Origin: Psychrobacter sp. Ps6
Lineage (GTDB): Bacteria; Pseudomonadota; Gammaproteobacteria; Pseudomonadales; Moraxellaceae
Direction: 5' to 3'
Length of the DNA stretch: 64,000 bases
NCBI RefSeq assembly: GCF_022129235.1
Contig: NZ_JADQAI010000003.1
Location: 310,001 to 374,000, forward strand
Shown here in pieces: positions 23,531-33,300 of this stretch. The translations under genes and the position numbers were made by a program. The first letter of the stretch is position 1, and each line of letters begins with the position of its first letter. Below the pieces are notes generated by a model that saw nothing but the letters and a program-made list of their open reading frames with translations, had not been told where the DNA came from and did no database searches.

Positions 23531-25159
23531 ATGTCTGCTGTCAAATCTGTACCACCCAAACCTCCCATTGCCAAAAAATCATGGGGCGAGGCGGCGAAAG
23601 CCTATCTTGATCGGCGTGCTATGATCATGCTGTTTTTGGGTTTTGCGGCTGGTATTCCTATTTTGCTTATTTTCTCCAGCTTGTCGTTATGGCTGCGTGA
23701 GGCGGGATTTGATCGCAGTGTGGTGACAACTTTTAGTTGGGCAGCATTGGGTTATTCGTTCAAGTTCATTTGGGCGCCCTTAGTGGATGCGGTGCCGCTA
23801 CCGATATTAACTAGATTATTGGGTCGCCGTCGTAGCTGGATTTTGATTGCACAGCTCTTGATTATTTTGGCGATTTATATGATGGCCAGTATCAATCCGA
23901 CCGATGAGAGCAGTTTGCACTATATGGCAATGGCAGCCGTGCTATTGGGCTTTTCATCCGCTACGCAAGATATTGTGGTCGATGCTTATCGTATTGAGCT
24001 TGCCCCTGCGAGTTTTCAGTCAGTATTGTCAGCGATGTATACCGCAGGCTACCGTTTAGGGATGATTTTTGCAGGCGCCGGTGCCTTATATTTGGCAGAT
24101 TATTTCGGTTCGACCGAAGAGTTTTATAGTTATGAAGCATGGCGCAACACCTATTGGATTATGGCAGCGGTGATGGGCGTAGGTGTGTTGACCACGCTGA
24201 TAATTCGGGAGCCTGTGAGTGAGCAGGTACGTATTGATCGTCCCGCCTCGGACTATGCCCGTTTGGTACTGGTGTTTATATTGTCGGTCGCCGCTTTTAT
24301 TATTGCTTTTGTCAATGTTGGTGCGTTGCTGCCAGAGACAGACAGTGTGATGTTTGCTTTTTTACTTGAAGTGGTTCACCTCTTAGCAAGCCTATTGGTG
24401 GCATCGGTTGTGGGTTACCTGTCTGTCAAAGTAGGCGTGGTCAAACAAGAAATGGCTTATACCACTTGGGTTGAACCAGTCGTTGATTTTTTCCGTCGTT
24501 ATGGTAAAAAAGCATTATTGTTATTGGCCTTGATTGGGTTGTACCGTATTTCTGATATCGTAGCAGGGGTTATCTCGAATGTCTTTTATCAAGACATGGG
24601 TTTTAGCAAGACAGACATTGCCAATGCAGTGAAGTTAGTCGGTGTCATCATGGTTATTGCGGGTGGTTTTTTGGGTGGTATTTTGGCTCAAAAGATGCGT
24701 ATGATGCAGGCGATGATGGTCGGTGCCATCTTGGCTTGTGTGACGAATCTATTATTTGTCCTGCTCACTTACCATCCCGGTAGCTTACCGCATATGTATG
24801 TGGCAGTGATTTTTGATAATCTGGCGGCAGGTCTTGCTAGCGCTGTATTCATCGCTTTCTTATCTGCCTTGACCTCGATTCGTTTTACGGCGGTACAGTA
24901 TGCTATCTTTTCATCGTTGATGACGCTGATACCGAAAGTGATGGGTGGTTACTCTGGTGCTGTTGTAGACAATATGGGCTATCCGTTTTTCTTTATTTTT
25001 ACCTTTGCGATTGGTGTGCCAATTTTGATCTTAATCTATTTGGTCGATAAACACATTGTCATTGGTGATAATGACGATATATACGGTGATAATGACAAAT
25101 TAACAAAGACAAATCCAAACCTGACCGATACCAATGAGCCACCGCGCGCGTCAGAGTAG
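23531..25159 (+). CDS. ampG: AmpG-like MFS permease
   Basis: A 542-aa major facilitator with 12-14 predicted helices. The N-terminus (LGFAAGIPILLIFSSLSLWL, then FSWAALGYSFKFIWAPLVD) and the SATQDIVVDAYRIE segment match AmpG, which imports anhydromuropeptides for cell-wall recycling. It is longer than E. coli AmpG (491 aa), with extra loop between the halves and a polar, Asn/Asp-rich C-terminal tail (about residues 515-542). It is followed within 52 nt by prmC and probably starts a transcript with prmC, the E1-like gene and the ABC1 gene. Confidence 0.85.
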   Translation: MSAVKSVPPKPPIAKKSWGEAAKAYLDRRAMIMLFLGFAAGIPILLIFSSLSLWLREAGFDRSVVTTFSWAALGYSFKFIWAPLVDAVPLPILTRLLGRRRSWILIAQLLIILAIYMMASINPTDESSLHYMAMAAVLLGFSSATQDIVVDAYRIELAPASFQSVLSAMYTAGYRLGMIFAGAGALYLADYFGSTEEFYSYEAWRNTYWIMAAVMGVGVLTTLIIREPVSEQVRIDRPASDYARLVLVFILSVAAFIIAFVNVGALLPETDSVMFAFLLEVVHLLASLLVASVVGYLSVKVGVVKQEMAYTTWVEPVVDFFRRYGKKALLLLALIGLYRISDIVAGVISNVFYQDMGFSKTDIANAVKLVGVIMVIAGGFLGGILAQKMRMMQAMMVGAILACVTNLLFVLLTYHPGSLPHMYVAVIFDNLAAGLASAVFIAFLSALTSIRFTAVQYAIFSSLMTLIPKVMGGYSGAVVDNMGYPFFFIFTFAIGVPILILIYLVDKHIVIGDNDDIYGDNDKLTKTNPNLTDTNEPPRASE

Positions 25160-25211
25160 CGTCGGCAGTACTTTCGCATTTATACATTCACAATATCTTT
25201 AAGAGTCACTT

Positions 25212-26084
25212 ATGACAGCATTGACCATTCGTCAAATCAAGCAGAAAATTGGGCAACTGATGAATGGTAATACGAGCAGTCAGATGCCATCGTTTTGGCT
25301 AACGGACTGGTTATTACATGTCATTGATAAGCCAAAACTGTTTTTGATGACGGATGACGACTATCAACTAACCGATAGTGAGCTTGCACAGTTCAATGCT
25401 GGTGTAGTAAAGATGCAGCAAGGAATGCCGCTTGCTTATCTGACTGGACAGCAGGAGTTTTGGTCGCTGAATTTTAGCGTCAATGAGCATACTTTGATAC
25501 CTAGGCCTGATACTGAGGTTTTGGTCGAGCAGGTGTTAAATTGGATAAATGCTCAGACAACACGTGTCGATAATAAGCGATTGCTGGATTTAGGAACAGG
25601 GTCAGGCTGTATTGCGATTAGTCTTGCTCATGAATTAAAGCAGGCTGATTGGCAAGTGGTAGCGGTTGATCTATCGCTTGATGCGCTCAAAGTTGCTCAG
25701 CACAACGCTGTGAGTAACGATGTTGGCCATGTTGAATTTATCCAAAGCAGCTGGTATCAAGCGCTACCCACTGGTGATGAGCATTGGTTTGATGTGATTG
25801 TCTCGAATCCACCCTATATTGATGAGGCAGACGAGCATTTGGCGGGACTAACCGCTGAACCGATTAGTGCGCTGAGTGCACCCAACCATGGTTTGGCTGA
25901 TATCGAGCATATCGTTGTGCAGGCACCGAAGTACTTGCGTACAGATGGACTATTGGCGATCGAGCATGGCCATGATCAAGGGACTGCGGTTCGGCAGCTA
26001 TTTTTAGACAGCGGCTTTGAATCAGTACACACGGTACAAGATTATGGTGGTAATGATCGCGTCACGCTAGGGCAATGCCCATAG
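25212..26084 (+). CDS. prmC: Release factor glutamine methyltransferase PrmC
   Basis: It methylates the glutamine of the GGQ motif in release factors RF1 and RF2. The 290-aa protein has the helical N-terminal domain, the SAM-binding motif LLDLGTGSGCIAISLAHEL, and the catalytic NPPY (VSNPPYID, residues about 198-201). It starts 52 nt after the permease gene. prfA, a common neighbour, is absent. Confidence 0.95.
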   Translation: MTALTIRQIKQKIGQLMNGNTSSQMPSFWLTDWLLHVIDKPKLFLMTDDDYQLTDSELAQFNAGVVKMQQGMPLAYLTGQQEFWSLNFSVNEHTLIPRPDTEVLVEQVLNWINAQTTRVDNKRLLDLGTGSGCIAISLAHELKQADWQVVAVDLSLDALKVAQHNAVSNDVGHVEFIQSSWYQALPTGDEHWFDVIVSNPPYIDEADEHLAGLTAEPISALSAPNHGLADIEHIVVQAPKYLRTDGLLAIEHGHDQGTAVRQLFLDSGFESVHTVQDYGGNDRVTLGQCP

Positions 26085-26130
26085 ATAGGTTTTACGAGTA
26101 GGCTTCTTTAATGATAGGTTGTGAATAAAT

Positions 26131-26922
26131 ATGGTAGAAGAGATGGTACAGCTATCAGATGATGAGCTACTCCGTTATGCACGGCAAATACTACTGGACG
26201 GTTGGGATATGGATGCTCAGCTGCGACTAAAGTCAGCACGCGTGGTGATGATAGGGGCAGGCGGCCTTGGCTGTCCAGCGTCTGAGACACTAGCGCGTGC
26301 AGGGGTTGGTTATGTGCATCTGATCGATGATGATGCGATCGAGGCAAGCAATCTACAACGACAAACGCTGTTTTTGCCAGAAGATATCGGTCAGTCCAAA
26401 GCGCTGACAGCAGCGGCTATGCTGGCGCGTATCAATCCTTTGATAGAAGCTTACGGCACCGTGGCGCGGTTAGATGAAGACACTGCTTATGAATTGCTCA
26501 ATCTAGCCTCTGGTAAGCCAGACTTATTACTAGACTGTACGGATAATTTTGCGACTCGTGACGTCATCAATCGCATTAGCGTCCGTTATCGGATTCCATT
26601 ATTATCTGCTTCAGCAATTGCGATGCAAGGGCAGCTGGCGCTGTTTGAGCCACATCTGGACACAGGTTGCTATCATTGCGTGTTTGGCGCGCTTGTGCAT
26701 GATGAGGTTGCCGATGAGCGGACTTGTGCCAATTCAGGTGTGCTTGCGAGTACCACTGCGGTTATGGGTAACCTGCAAGCCAATACCGCCTTGCAATATT
26801 TGGGATTAACCAAAAATCCACTGACAAATAAACTGCTTATATGGGATGGTAGACAGATGCAGCAACGGCTAATGGGTTACAGAAAAGATCCAGAATGCCC
26901 CGTCTGTAGCAGCGCTGATTGA
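26131..26922 (+). CDS. moeB: MoeB/ThiF-family E1-like adenylyltransferase
   Basis: It activates the C-terminal glycine of a ubiquitin-like sulfur carrier (MoaD or ThiS) by adenylylation. The 263-aa protein has ATP-binding GAGGLGCPASETLARAG, the zinc site made of CYHC and CPVC pairs, and the catalytic-loop cysteine in RTCANSGVLA. Length and the absence of a rhodanese domain fit MoeB/ThiF of proteobacteria. The partner carrier is not in the window, so molybdopterin versus thiamine cannot be settled. It starts 46 nt after prmC. Confidence 0.88.
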   Translation: MVEEMVQLSDDELLRYARQILLDGWDMDAQLRLKSARVVMIGAGGLGCPASETLARAGVGYVHLIDDDAIEASNLQRQTLFLPEDIGQSKALTAAAMLARINPLIEAYGTVARLDEDTAYELLNLASGKPDLLLDCTDNFATRDVINRISVRYRIPLLSASAIAMQGQLALFEPHLDTGCYHCVFGALVHDEVADERTCANSGVLASTTAVMGNLQANTALQYLGLTKNPLTNKLLIWDGRQMQQRLMGYRKDPECPVCSSAD

Positions 26923-27003
26923 ATAATAAGCCTTTGATCTATTTTTAGTCTATTTTCAAAATTATCTATTTTCAAATCCTTTCTATTACCATAGTTGTTT
27001 TTT

Positions 27004-28347
27004 ATGAAAATTCATCGTCCGCATTTATTAAAGCATACCTTTAATGTCGTCAACCGTGTTCGCCAAACCGCAAGTGTCGCAGGTCTGTCTGCGCTGAGAG
27101 TCGCAAAAGGGGAGAAGCCTGATGCGATGCTACTCAAAGAGACCTTTGAGCAGCTAGGGACGACTTATATCAAAATCGGTCAGTTCATCGCGAGTACGCC
27201 GTCACTGTTTCCACGTGATTATGTTACCGCTTTCCAGAGCTGCTTGGATCAAACCACGCCATTGTCTTATGCTTATATCGAGCAGGTGCTAAAAGAAGAG
27301 CTGGCGACTGATGGTATGAGTCTTGATGACAAGTTTGAATATATTGACTCAGAGCCGCTAGCATCAGCCTCTATCGCTCAAGTGCATTCTGCCCGTTTGC
27401 ACAATGGTGATGAAGTGGTATTAAAGGTGCAAAAGCCTGGTGTCGAGACGATTATGCAGACCGACTTAGGCGTATTACACGGCGTGACCAAGCTGCTTGA
27501 AATAGTGATGCCATCGATGAAGTTTGCCAGTATCGCGCCGATTATCGATGAGATTCGCCTGCGTATGCTTGCCGAGACTGATTTTATCGCGGAAGCACAA
27601 AACATCCGCGATTTTCAGCAGTTCTTAGCGGTATCAGGTAATACTCGGGTCGTGGCACCAACCGTGTATGAAGAGTTGACTACCAAGCGTGTATTGACGA
27701 TGAGCCGCCTATACGGGGTTTCTATGGTTGATGAGTCGCTCATGCGTCAGTACTGCAGCGATCCTGCGCAAATCATGGCAGATACATTAAACACCTGGTT
27801 TGCCAGCCTCATGCTGTGCAATAGTTTCCATGCTGACCTGCATGCGGGCAACTTGATGCTATTAACCGATGGACGTATTGGTTTCTTAGACTTTGGTATT
27901 GTCGGTAAACTCAAAGCCGAGAGCTGGCGTGCGTGCATGGGTATGATGCAAGCGATGCAAGACAGTGACTATCAAGCGATGGCACGTCATATGATTGACA
28001 TGGAAATGACGCATGGCGGCAATAAAGTCGATGTGGTAGCTTTGGGTAATGATTTAGAGCGCATGATGATAACGATCATGGCAGAAGATAAGACCTTTAC
28101 CAGCGGCGTACCGTTTAATAGTAAAGAGCAGGCCGACGAGCTCAATAAAATGATGCTTGAAATTGTCGAAGTTGGCAAACGTCATGGTATTCATTTCCCG
28201 CGTGACTTTGCCTTACTGACCAAGCAGATGTTATATTTTGATCGGTTCATGCGTACGCTAGCGCCTGATATGGATATGTTTAGTGACCAGCGTGTACAAA
28301 TGCTAGGACAGGATACGATAGAGACAACCACGTTAGATGTATTGTAG
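27004..28347 (+). CDS. ABC1/AarF-family atypical kinase
   Basis: A 447-aa protein of the ABC1 (AarF/UbiB/COQ8) family. It shows the family KxGQ motif (YIKIGQFIAS), the Ala-rich nucleotide loop (ASASIAQVHSA), the lysine strand (DEVVLKVQKPGV), and the catalytic and metal-binding HADLHAGN and DFGIVG. Family members support ubiquinone synthesis or other lipid processes through ATPase-like activity. It lacks the two C-terminal membrane helices of UbiB, so it is probably a second, non-UbiB member. The start is ATG 27004; the TTG 9 nt upstream is unlikely. Confidence 0.9.
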   Translation: MKIHRPHLLKHTFNVVNRVRQTASVAGLSALRVAKGEKPDAMLLKETFEQLGTTYIKIGQFIASTPSLFPRDYVTAFQSCLDQTTPLSYAYIEQVLKEELATDGMSLDDKFEYIDSEPLASASIAQVHSARLHNGDEVVLKVQKPGVETIMQTDLGVLHGVTKLLEIVMPSMKFASIAPIIDEIRLRMLAETDFIAEAQNIRDFQQFLAVSGNTRVVAPTVYEELTTKRVLTMSRLYGVSMVDESLMRQYCSDPAQIMADTLNTWFASLMLCNSFHADLHAGNLMLLTDGRIGFLDFGIVGKLKAESWRACMGMMQAMQDSDYQAMARHMIDMEMTHGGNKVDVVALGNDLERMMITIMAEDKTFTSGVPFNSKEQADELNKMMLEIVEVGKRHGIHFPRDFALLTKQMLYFDRFMRTLAPDMDMFSDQRVQMLGQDTIETTTLDVL

Positions 28348-28474
28348 GGTTTGTTTTTATTTTATGATGTCCCAATAGTACCAATACCTGTTTTATCTTT
28401 GCTCTCATTTACCACTGTTTTTAATCGTCTAACACAAAGGATTGTGTGCTAATTGCCACAAAAATGGCGCTGTC

Positions 28475-29731
28475 ATGATGACTGCTATTAAAAGCCGTGT
28501 CGCTCCTACCATCACCAATGAAGCGGCCATTGCCTGTATCGGTATGTACTGCATGGCAGTTGTCATGGGCTATGGACGCTTCCTCTTTACCGCCACTCTA
28601 CCTGATATTATGGTGCAATTGTCACTATCAACGACGATTGCTGGCTGGCTAGCATCAATCAACTATATCGGTTACTTTATCGGTGCCCTCATTGCTATGT
28701 TTGTGCCTCAGCGTGCGACATGGCAGGCGATGACGCTTTGGGCGATTATAAGTGTTGTCACAACGATGCTACTCGTCGTACCAAATATGTCGCTCACGTT
28801 ATGGTATATCATTCGCCTAATCGCAGGTATTGCAAGCGGAGTGGCGATGATTCTAAGCTCATCGTTTGTGATTCAAAACTTGAGTCCCGAGCGCCGTTCT
28901 ATACTATCGGCCGTACATTATGCAGGCATTGGTGTCGGTATTAGTGCTTCTGCCATTGTGACATGGTGGCTTTTGATACTAGGCTATCATTTTGATGTGA
29001 TTTGGCTGGTTGCAGGCTGCACCAGTTTACCGCTCATATGGCTCCTCTACGCAATAAAACCCAAAACAGTAAATAGTTCGGAGTCACAGCGGACCGACTA
29101 TGATCAGCACGTGTCCGTTTATCAGGGTTATTTGAGGTTCAAACGCTCTTTATATGAAGCGATTGCTGGACACCATAAAGCGCTTGCGTTACTTTTTATG
29201 AGTTATATATTGGCAGGATTTGGCTATATCAGCTCAGCAACTTTCCTGCCCGTTATGGCAGCGCAGCGCTTAACGACGCAGACCTATGCTGGGTTGATGA
29301 TTTGGTTGGTGGTTGGTATTTTTGCGATGCTATCAAACCCGTTATGGGGCGCACTTGCCAAACGCATTGGTGAGACCAAAACCCTCATGGGTCTGACGGT
29401 ATTACAAGCATTGGGTATGTGCTTGCCAATTTGGCTGGAGGGGGCAGTTGGGTTGTACGCCAATGCGGCGATCTTGGGATTGACCTTCGTCGGTATGGTA
29501 TCGATGACCCTCACTTTGTTTAAAAATATCAATCCTACCTATTCCAATCTGCTGATTGCCTTGGCGACGCTCGCCTATGCACTAGGGCAATTCTTGGGAC
29601 CTTTGGTAACGGTCGCGCTAGCAGGGCAGGATGGCAACTTCAATGCAGGCTTACTGGTCGCTGCTATTGGATTGATGATTGGATTGATCCTAATCATATT
29701 GTTTCGTAGACAATCACCAATGCTCGCTTAG
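28475..29731 (+). CDS. MFS permease, YbfB/YjiJ family
   Basis: An MFS transporter of about 418 aa with 12 helices. The first helix and loop (MYCMAVVMGYGRFLFTATLPDIM) and the phrase ASINYIGYFIGALIAMF match the YbfB/YjiJ group of uncharacterised permeases. The start is one of two adjacent ATGs (28475 or 28478); a TTG at 28442 would add a Cys-rich, non-family extension. The substrate is unknown. The next gene converges 23 nt away with no terminator between. Confidence 0.85.
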   Translation: MMTAIKSRVAPTITNEAAIACIGMYCMAVVMGYGRFLFTATLPDIMVQLSLSTTIAGWLASINYIGYFIGALIAMFVPQRATWQAMTLWAIISVVTTMLLVVPNMSLTLWYIIRLIAGIASGVAMILSSSFVIQNLSPERRSILSAVHYAGIGVGISASAIVTWWLLILGYHFDVIWLVAGCTSLPLIWLLYAIKPKTVNSSESQRTDYDQHVSVYQGYLRFKRSLYEAIAGHHKALALLFMSYILAGFGYISSATFLPVMAAQRLTTQTYAGLMIWLVVGIFAMLSNPLWGALAKRIGETKTLMGLTVLQALGMCLPIWLEGAVGLYANAAILGLTFVGMVSMTLTLFKNINPTYSNLLIALATLAYALGQFLGPLVTVALAGQDGNFNAGLLVAAIGLMIGLILIILFRRQSPMLA

Positions 29732-29754
29732 CATTTTTAACGCCTTCAACGCTT

Positions 29755-30243
29755 TTATACGACGCTACGGCTAAATACCTCTCGCAGCTCAAAACTGGTG
29801 TGCACTTGAGCAACACCCTCAATACGATTGAGGCGATGCAATAAAAACTCCTCATAATGCGCCATATCACGTACTCTGACTTTAATCAGGTAGTCCTCTG
29901 TACGTCCTGTGACAATACTACAGCTCACGACTTCCTCAAAACTCTGAACCCTGCGCTCAAAATGCTCAAAACGCTCAGCCGTATGACGATCCATACTGAT
30001 AGCGATAAACACGGCAAGCGGATAGCCAAGTTTTTGCGCATCTGTTTTGGTGTAGTAACCCGTGATAATGTTTGCATCTTCCAAGCGTTTAATACGACGT
30101 GCGCAAGGGGTGGCAGAAAGGTTAACGCGCTCAGCCAGCTCCGTGATACTCATACGTGCCTGCGTCTGCAACAAGCGCAATAACTGCTTATCGATGTCAT
30201 CTATATTTGCCGTATCTGCACTTCCTATGTAATTTTCTGGCAT
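29755..30243 (-). CDS. Lrp/AsnC-family transcriptional regulator
   Basis: A 162-aa feast/famine regulator. The N-terminal helix-turn-helix (DKQLLRLLQTQARMSITEL, then NLSATPCARRIKRLE) is followed by the ligand-binding AsnC domain, with EEVVSCSIVTGRTEDYLIKV and a C-terminal strand. AAGG precedes the ATG. It is transcribed away from leuA, from which it is separated by 220 nt, so control of leuA or of itself by leucine or another amino acid is plausible. It diverges enough from E. coli Lrp that I do not use that name. Confidence 0.9.
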   Translation of the reverse strand: MPENYIGSADTANIDDIDKQLLRLLQTQARMSITELAERVNLSATPCARRIKRLEDANIITGYYTKTDAQKLGYPLAVFIAISMDRHTAERFEHFERRVQSFEEVVSCSIVTGRTEDYLIKVRVRDMAHYEEFLLHRLNRIEGVAQVHTSFELREVFSRSVV

Positions 30244-30463
30244 TTTGCCGCCTTGATAGTGAATTTATTCGATTATAATAAATAAAATAGGTTTTTCCAC
30301 TAATAATATAGAAAATAAAATAAAAAATAGCAGGTTTCTATTCGCTAAACTTTGCTATTATTATGGTGTAACTACTCGTTACCCCGTATGATAAATAAAA
30401 ATTTAACCAACAGCTAATCGCCTAGCTAAATATACAAATAACCATATCATCTAAGGATTGATT
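30244..30463. promoter_or_regulatory. Divergent promoter region, lrp-like gene and leuA
   Basis: A 220-nt AT-rich region shared by the two genes. It contains TTTATTCGATTATAATAAATAAA-like symmetrical AT-rich DNA near 30263-30290, in keeping with an Lrp-family target. No leucine-rich leader peptide is apparent before leuA. Confidence 0.4.
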
Positions 30464-32248
30464 ATGTCTGACCAAGCCACGCATACTGCAGCCACTGGGA
30501 CTGCAAAGATCACACCAAAAAATGCCGCTTTCGACTTCCGTAAATACCGTCCATTTGCCTTTGCGCCATCGCTGCCAGATCGTACATGGCCGAGCAAAAC
30601 AATTGAGAAGTCGCCAATATGGGCAAGTGTGGATCTGCGTGATGGTAACCAAGCACTGATTGATCCGATGACGATTGAACAAAAAATGCGTTTCTTTGAA
30701 ACACTAGTAGAGGTTGGCTTTAAAGAAATTGAGATTGGTTTTCCGTCAGCGGCGCAGGTTGAATTTGATTTTACCCGTAAACTTATCGAAGAAAACCACG
30801 TGCCTGATGATGTGACGCTACAAGTGTTGGTACAGGCGCGTGAGCATTTGATCGCCCGTACTTTTGAATCATTAAAAGGTGCAAAACGTGCCATCGTCCA
30901 TGTCTACAACTCAACCAGCCGTGTACAACGCGAAAAAGTCTATGCCAAAAACAAAGACGAAATTAAAGAAATTGCTATCACTGGCGCCAAACTATTGAAA
31001 GAGTATGCGGCCAAATACCCTGAGACTGAGTGGGTGTTTCAGTACTCGCCAGAGAGCTTTAGTCAAACAGAGACTGAGTATGCAGTAGAGGTTTGTGATG
31101 CGGTTTGTGATGTTTGGCAACCACAACAAGGCCAAGAGGTGATTTTTAACTTGCCAGCGACTGTTGAAGCATCTATGCCTAATGTCTTTGCGGATCAAGT
31201 AGAGTACTTCTGCCGCAATCTTCCTCAGCGTGAGCATGTCATTATTAGTCTTCATACTCATAATGACCGTGGCTGTGCTGTAGCCGCGGCCGAATTGGGT
31301 GTGTTGGCAGGTGCAGATCGTATTGAGGGCACGTTGCTTGGTAATGGCGAGCGTACAGGTAACATGGACATTATGGTCATGGCCATGAACTTGTTTAGCC
31401 AAGGTATCGATCCTGAGCTTGATTTTAGCAATATGAGTGAAATCGTACAGGTTGTGAGCGAGTGCAATAACTTACCGCTACACCCGCGCCATCCTTATGT
31501 GGGTGAATTGGTCTTTACCGCCTTTAGCGGCTCACATCAAGATGCCATCAAAAAATCACTCGATTACAATGAAAACAACCAAACTGAGACTGACAACGTG
31601 TGGGATGTGGCTTATTTGCCGATCGATCCGGCGCACATTGGTCGTAGCTATCAAGATGTGGTACGTATCAATAGCCAGTCGGGCAAAGGTGGTGTTGCGT
31701 ATATCTTGCAACGTAATTATGGCTTTAACCTACCACGTTGGATGCAGATTGACTTTAGCCGTGTGGTACAAAAGCAAGCGGAAGCGGTTGCTCGTGAATT
31801 GCAAAATGATGAAATTTTACAAACCTTTGAAAATACCTACTTGCAGCAAGGCAAGTTTGAGTTACTAGATTATAGTGTCAATAATAAAGGCGGTGAGGTG
31901 TATTTTAGCGGCCAAGTACAGATGAATAATGACACCATTGATATCGATGGTACGGGTAATGGTCCATTATCATCGTTTATCGACGGTCTTGCACAGCACA
32001 CGGGTAAATCATTGCATATTATTAACTATGCAGAGCATGCCATTAACCCGCATCATAACAGTGGTAACGGTATCGATGATGATACCAATAGTGATAATAA
32101 GACCAATGCAAATGCCGCTGCTTATATTCAGTTGAATGTAGATGGTGAAGTGTACTCTGGCATTGGTACGTGTAGTAGTACAGTCTCAGCCATGCTAAAA
32201 GGGGCGTTATCAGCCTTTGCTCAAGCATTGAATGTAGAAGCGGCTTAG
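30464..32248 (+). CDS. leuA: 2-isopropylmalate synthase
   Basis: The first enzyme of leucine synthesis; it condenses acetyl-CoA with 2-oxoisovalerate. The 594-aa protein has the catalytic TIM barrel with VDLRDGNQAL near the start and HTHNDRGCAVAAAELG plus GNGERTGNMD in the middle, and a C-terminal leucine-responsive domain. The N-terminal KYRPFAFAPSLPDRTWP places it in the long form of LeuA. A stretch rich in Asn, Asp and Gly (about residues 523-552) interrupts the regulatory domain. The start has AAGGA 6 nt upstream. It is monocistronic. Confidence 0.96.
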   Translation: MSDQATHTAATGTAKITPKNAAFDFRKYRPFAFAPSLPDRTWPSKTIEKSPIWASVDLRDGNQALIDPMTIEQKMRFFETLVEVGFKEIEIGFPSAAQVEFDFTRKLIEENHVPDDVTLQVLVQAREHLIARTFESLKGAKRAIVHVYNSTSRVQREKVYAKNKDEIKEIAITGAKLLKEYAAKYPETEWVFQYSPESFSQTETEYAVEVCDAVCDVWQPQQGQEVIFNLPATVEASMPNVFADQVEYFCRNLPQREHVIISLHTHNDRGCAVAAAELGVLAGADRIEGTLLGNGERTGNMDIMVMAMNLFSQGIDPELDFSNMSEIVQVVSECNNLPLHPRHPYVGELVFTAFSGSHQDAIKKSLDYNENNQTETDNVWDVAYLPIDPAHIGRSYQDVVRINSQSGKGGVAYILQRNYGFNLPRWMQIDFSRVVQKQAEAVARELQNDEILQTFENTYLQQGKFELLDYSVNNKGGEVYFSGQVQMNNDTIDIDGTGNGPLSSFIDGLAQHTGKSLHIINYAEHAINPHHNSGNGIDDDTNSDNKTNANAAAYIQLNVDGEVYSGIGTCSSTVSAMLKGALSAFAQALNVEAA

Positions 32249-32300
32249 TATTAAATAGCTATACCGTGATACTTTACTGGTCTTAATTTTATAAATATAT

Positions 32301-32352
32301 AACACCGTCGCTCCTTGTACTCAACAAGAAAAGCTACGGTGTTATTTTTTTA
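32301..32352 (+). terminator. Rho-independent terminator of leuA
   Basis: AACACCGTCGCT / AGCTACGGTGTT (one mismatch) with an inner CTTGT/ACAAG stem, followed by T7. Confidence 0.85.
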
Positions 32353-32527
32353 TCAGTAGAAAGTGGCTAGATTATCGGGCATTATCTTACTTTAACGTCA
32401 TTACTGACTAAGGTTTTGGTTATCGTTTGGATTAGAGTATTTTGTCCAATAGCATAATGTTACTTGTGTTTTTGGTGTCTACGACTTACGCTAATGTATA
32501 TAAAATATTATAAATAAAAGGTTAATC

Positions 32528-33148
32528 ATGGAACCTATATCATTTGCTTCATTTACATTGGCATCTATTCTGGCTTCATTGCCAGTGAATGGTGAGACGG
32601 TTACTGAGCCGACAATCACTACGCATATCAGTCCAGCTATTGCAGGACAATGGGAGATAGATTTAAACAGTTCTATCACCATGACCAAAGACGCAAAAGC
32701 TCAGCAAGCGGCATCATCGAATAGTCTGCAAAAAAACAGGGCAGAGCCTAAGGTGGTAGCTGATATGGACGGTGGCATAATCACTCAAAGTGAAGCACGC
32801 ATACTAAACATTAAACCGACTAGCAGTAAAGACTTAATGGCGTCAGTCAACAAGTCGAATCAGTGCCGTGAGCTATATAATTTTGGTGCGGATAATGAGA
32901 TGTGGGCGGTCAGTGGTAAAGAGTGGACGTACGGTCGCTATCTAGTCACACATCGTGAAGAAGGACTGCCAGTTATCGCTATCAAAACGGTCTATGATAA
33001 CAATGAAGTAGATTGCTCAGGCAATCAGATTGATCAAACTGATGAAGCATTGATCGCATTTTTGTATCATGACGGCAATCAGATGCAGTGGTGCGCTGAT
33101 CCTGACGGTACAGAGTGCTTTATGACTTTCAATAGAGTATTGCCATGA
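32528..33148 (+). CDS. Unknown, possibly exported protein, 206 aa
   Basis: I do not recognise this protein. It starts with AAGG before ATG. Residues 3-20 (PISFASFTLASILASLPV) are moderately hydrophobic but lack a basic start, so a signal peptide is doubtful. Residues 45-75 are polar and Ala/Gln/Ser-rich. The second half holds four cysteines (QCRELY, VDCSGN, QWCADP, TECFMTF) spaced as if for two disulfides, which favours a periplasmic location. It is flanked by good terminators on both sides and so is a single-gene unit. Confidence 0.75.
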   Translation: MEPISFASFTLASILASLPVNGETVTEPTITTHISPAIAGQWEIDLNSSITMTKDAKAQQAASSNSLQKNRAEPKVVADMDGGIITQSEARILNIKPTSSKDLMASVNKSNQCRELYNFGADNEMWAVSGKEWTYGRYLVTHREEGLPVIAIKTVYDNNEVDCSGNQIDQTDEALIAFLYHDGNQMQWCADPDGTECFMTFNRVLP

Positions 33149-33196
33149 TAAGTGGCTTTTATCATATTGCACAGATTATTTGACATCTACTGATGA

Positions 33197-33230
33197 CAAA
33201 AAAGCCGCTATATCGATAGCGGCTTTTTTT
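33197..33230. terminator. Bidirectional terminator
   Basis: Perfect stem AAAAAGCCGCTAT / ATAGCGGCTTTTT with an ATCG loop, between the unknown 206-aa gene and accC, which converge. Confidence 0.92.
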
Positions 33231-33300
33231 ATACTTAGCTTTTGGTACTGCTCTTTAAATAAGAGTTGATGAACTTTTTACGATTTATAATCGTTTTGTT

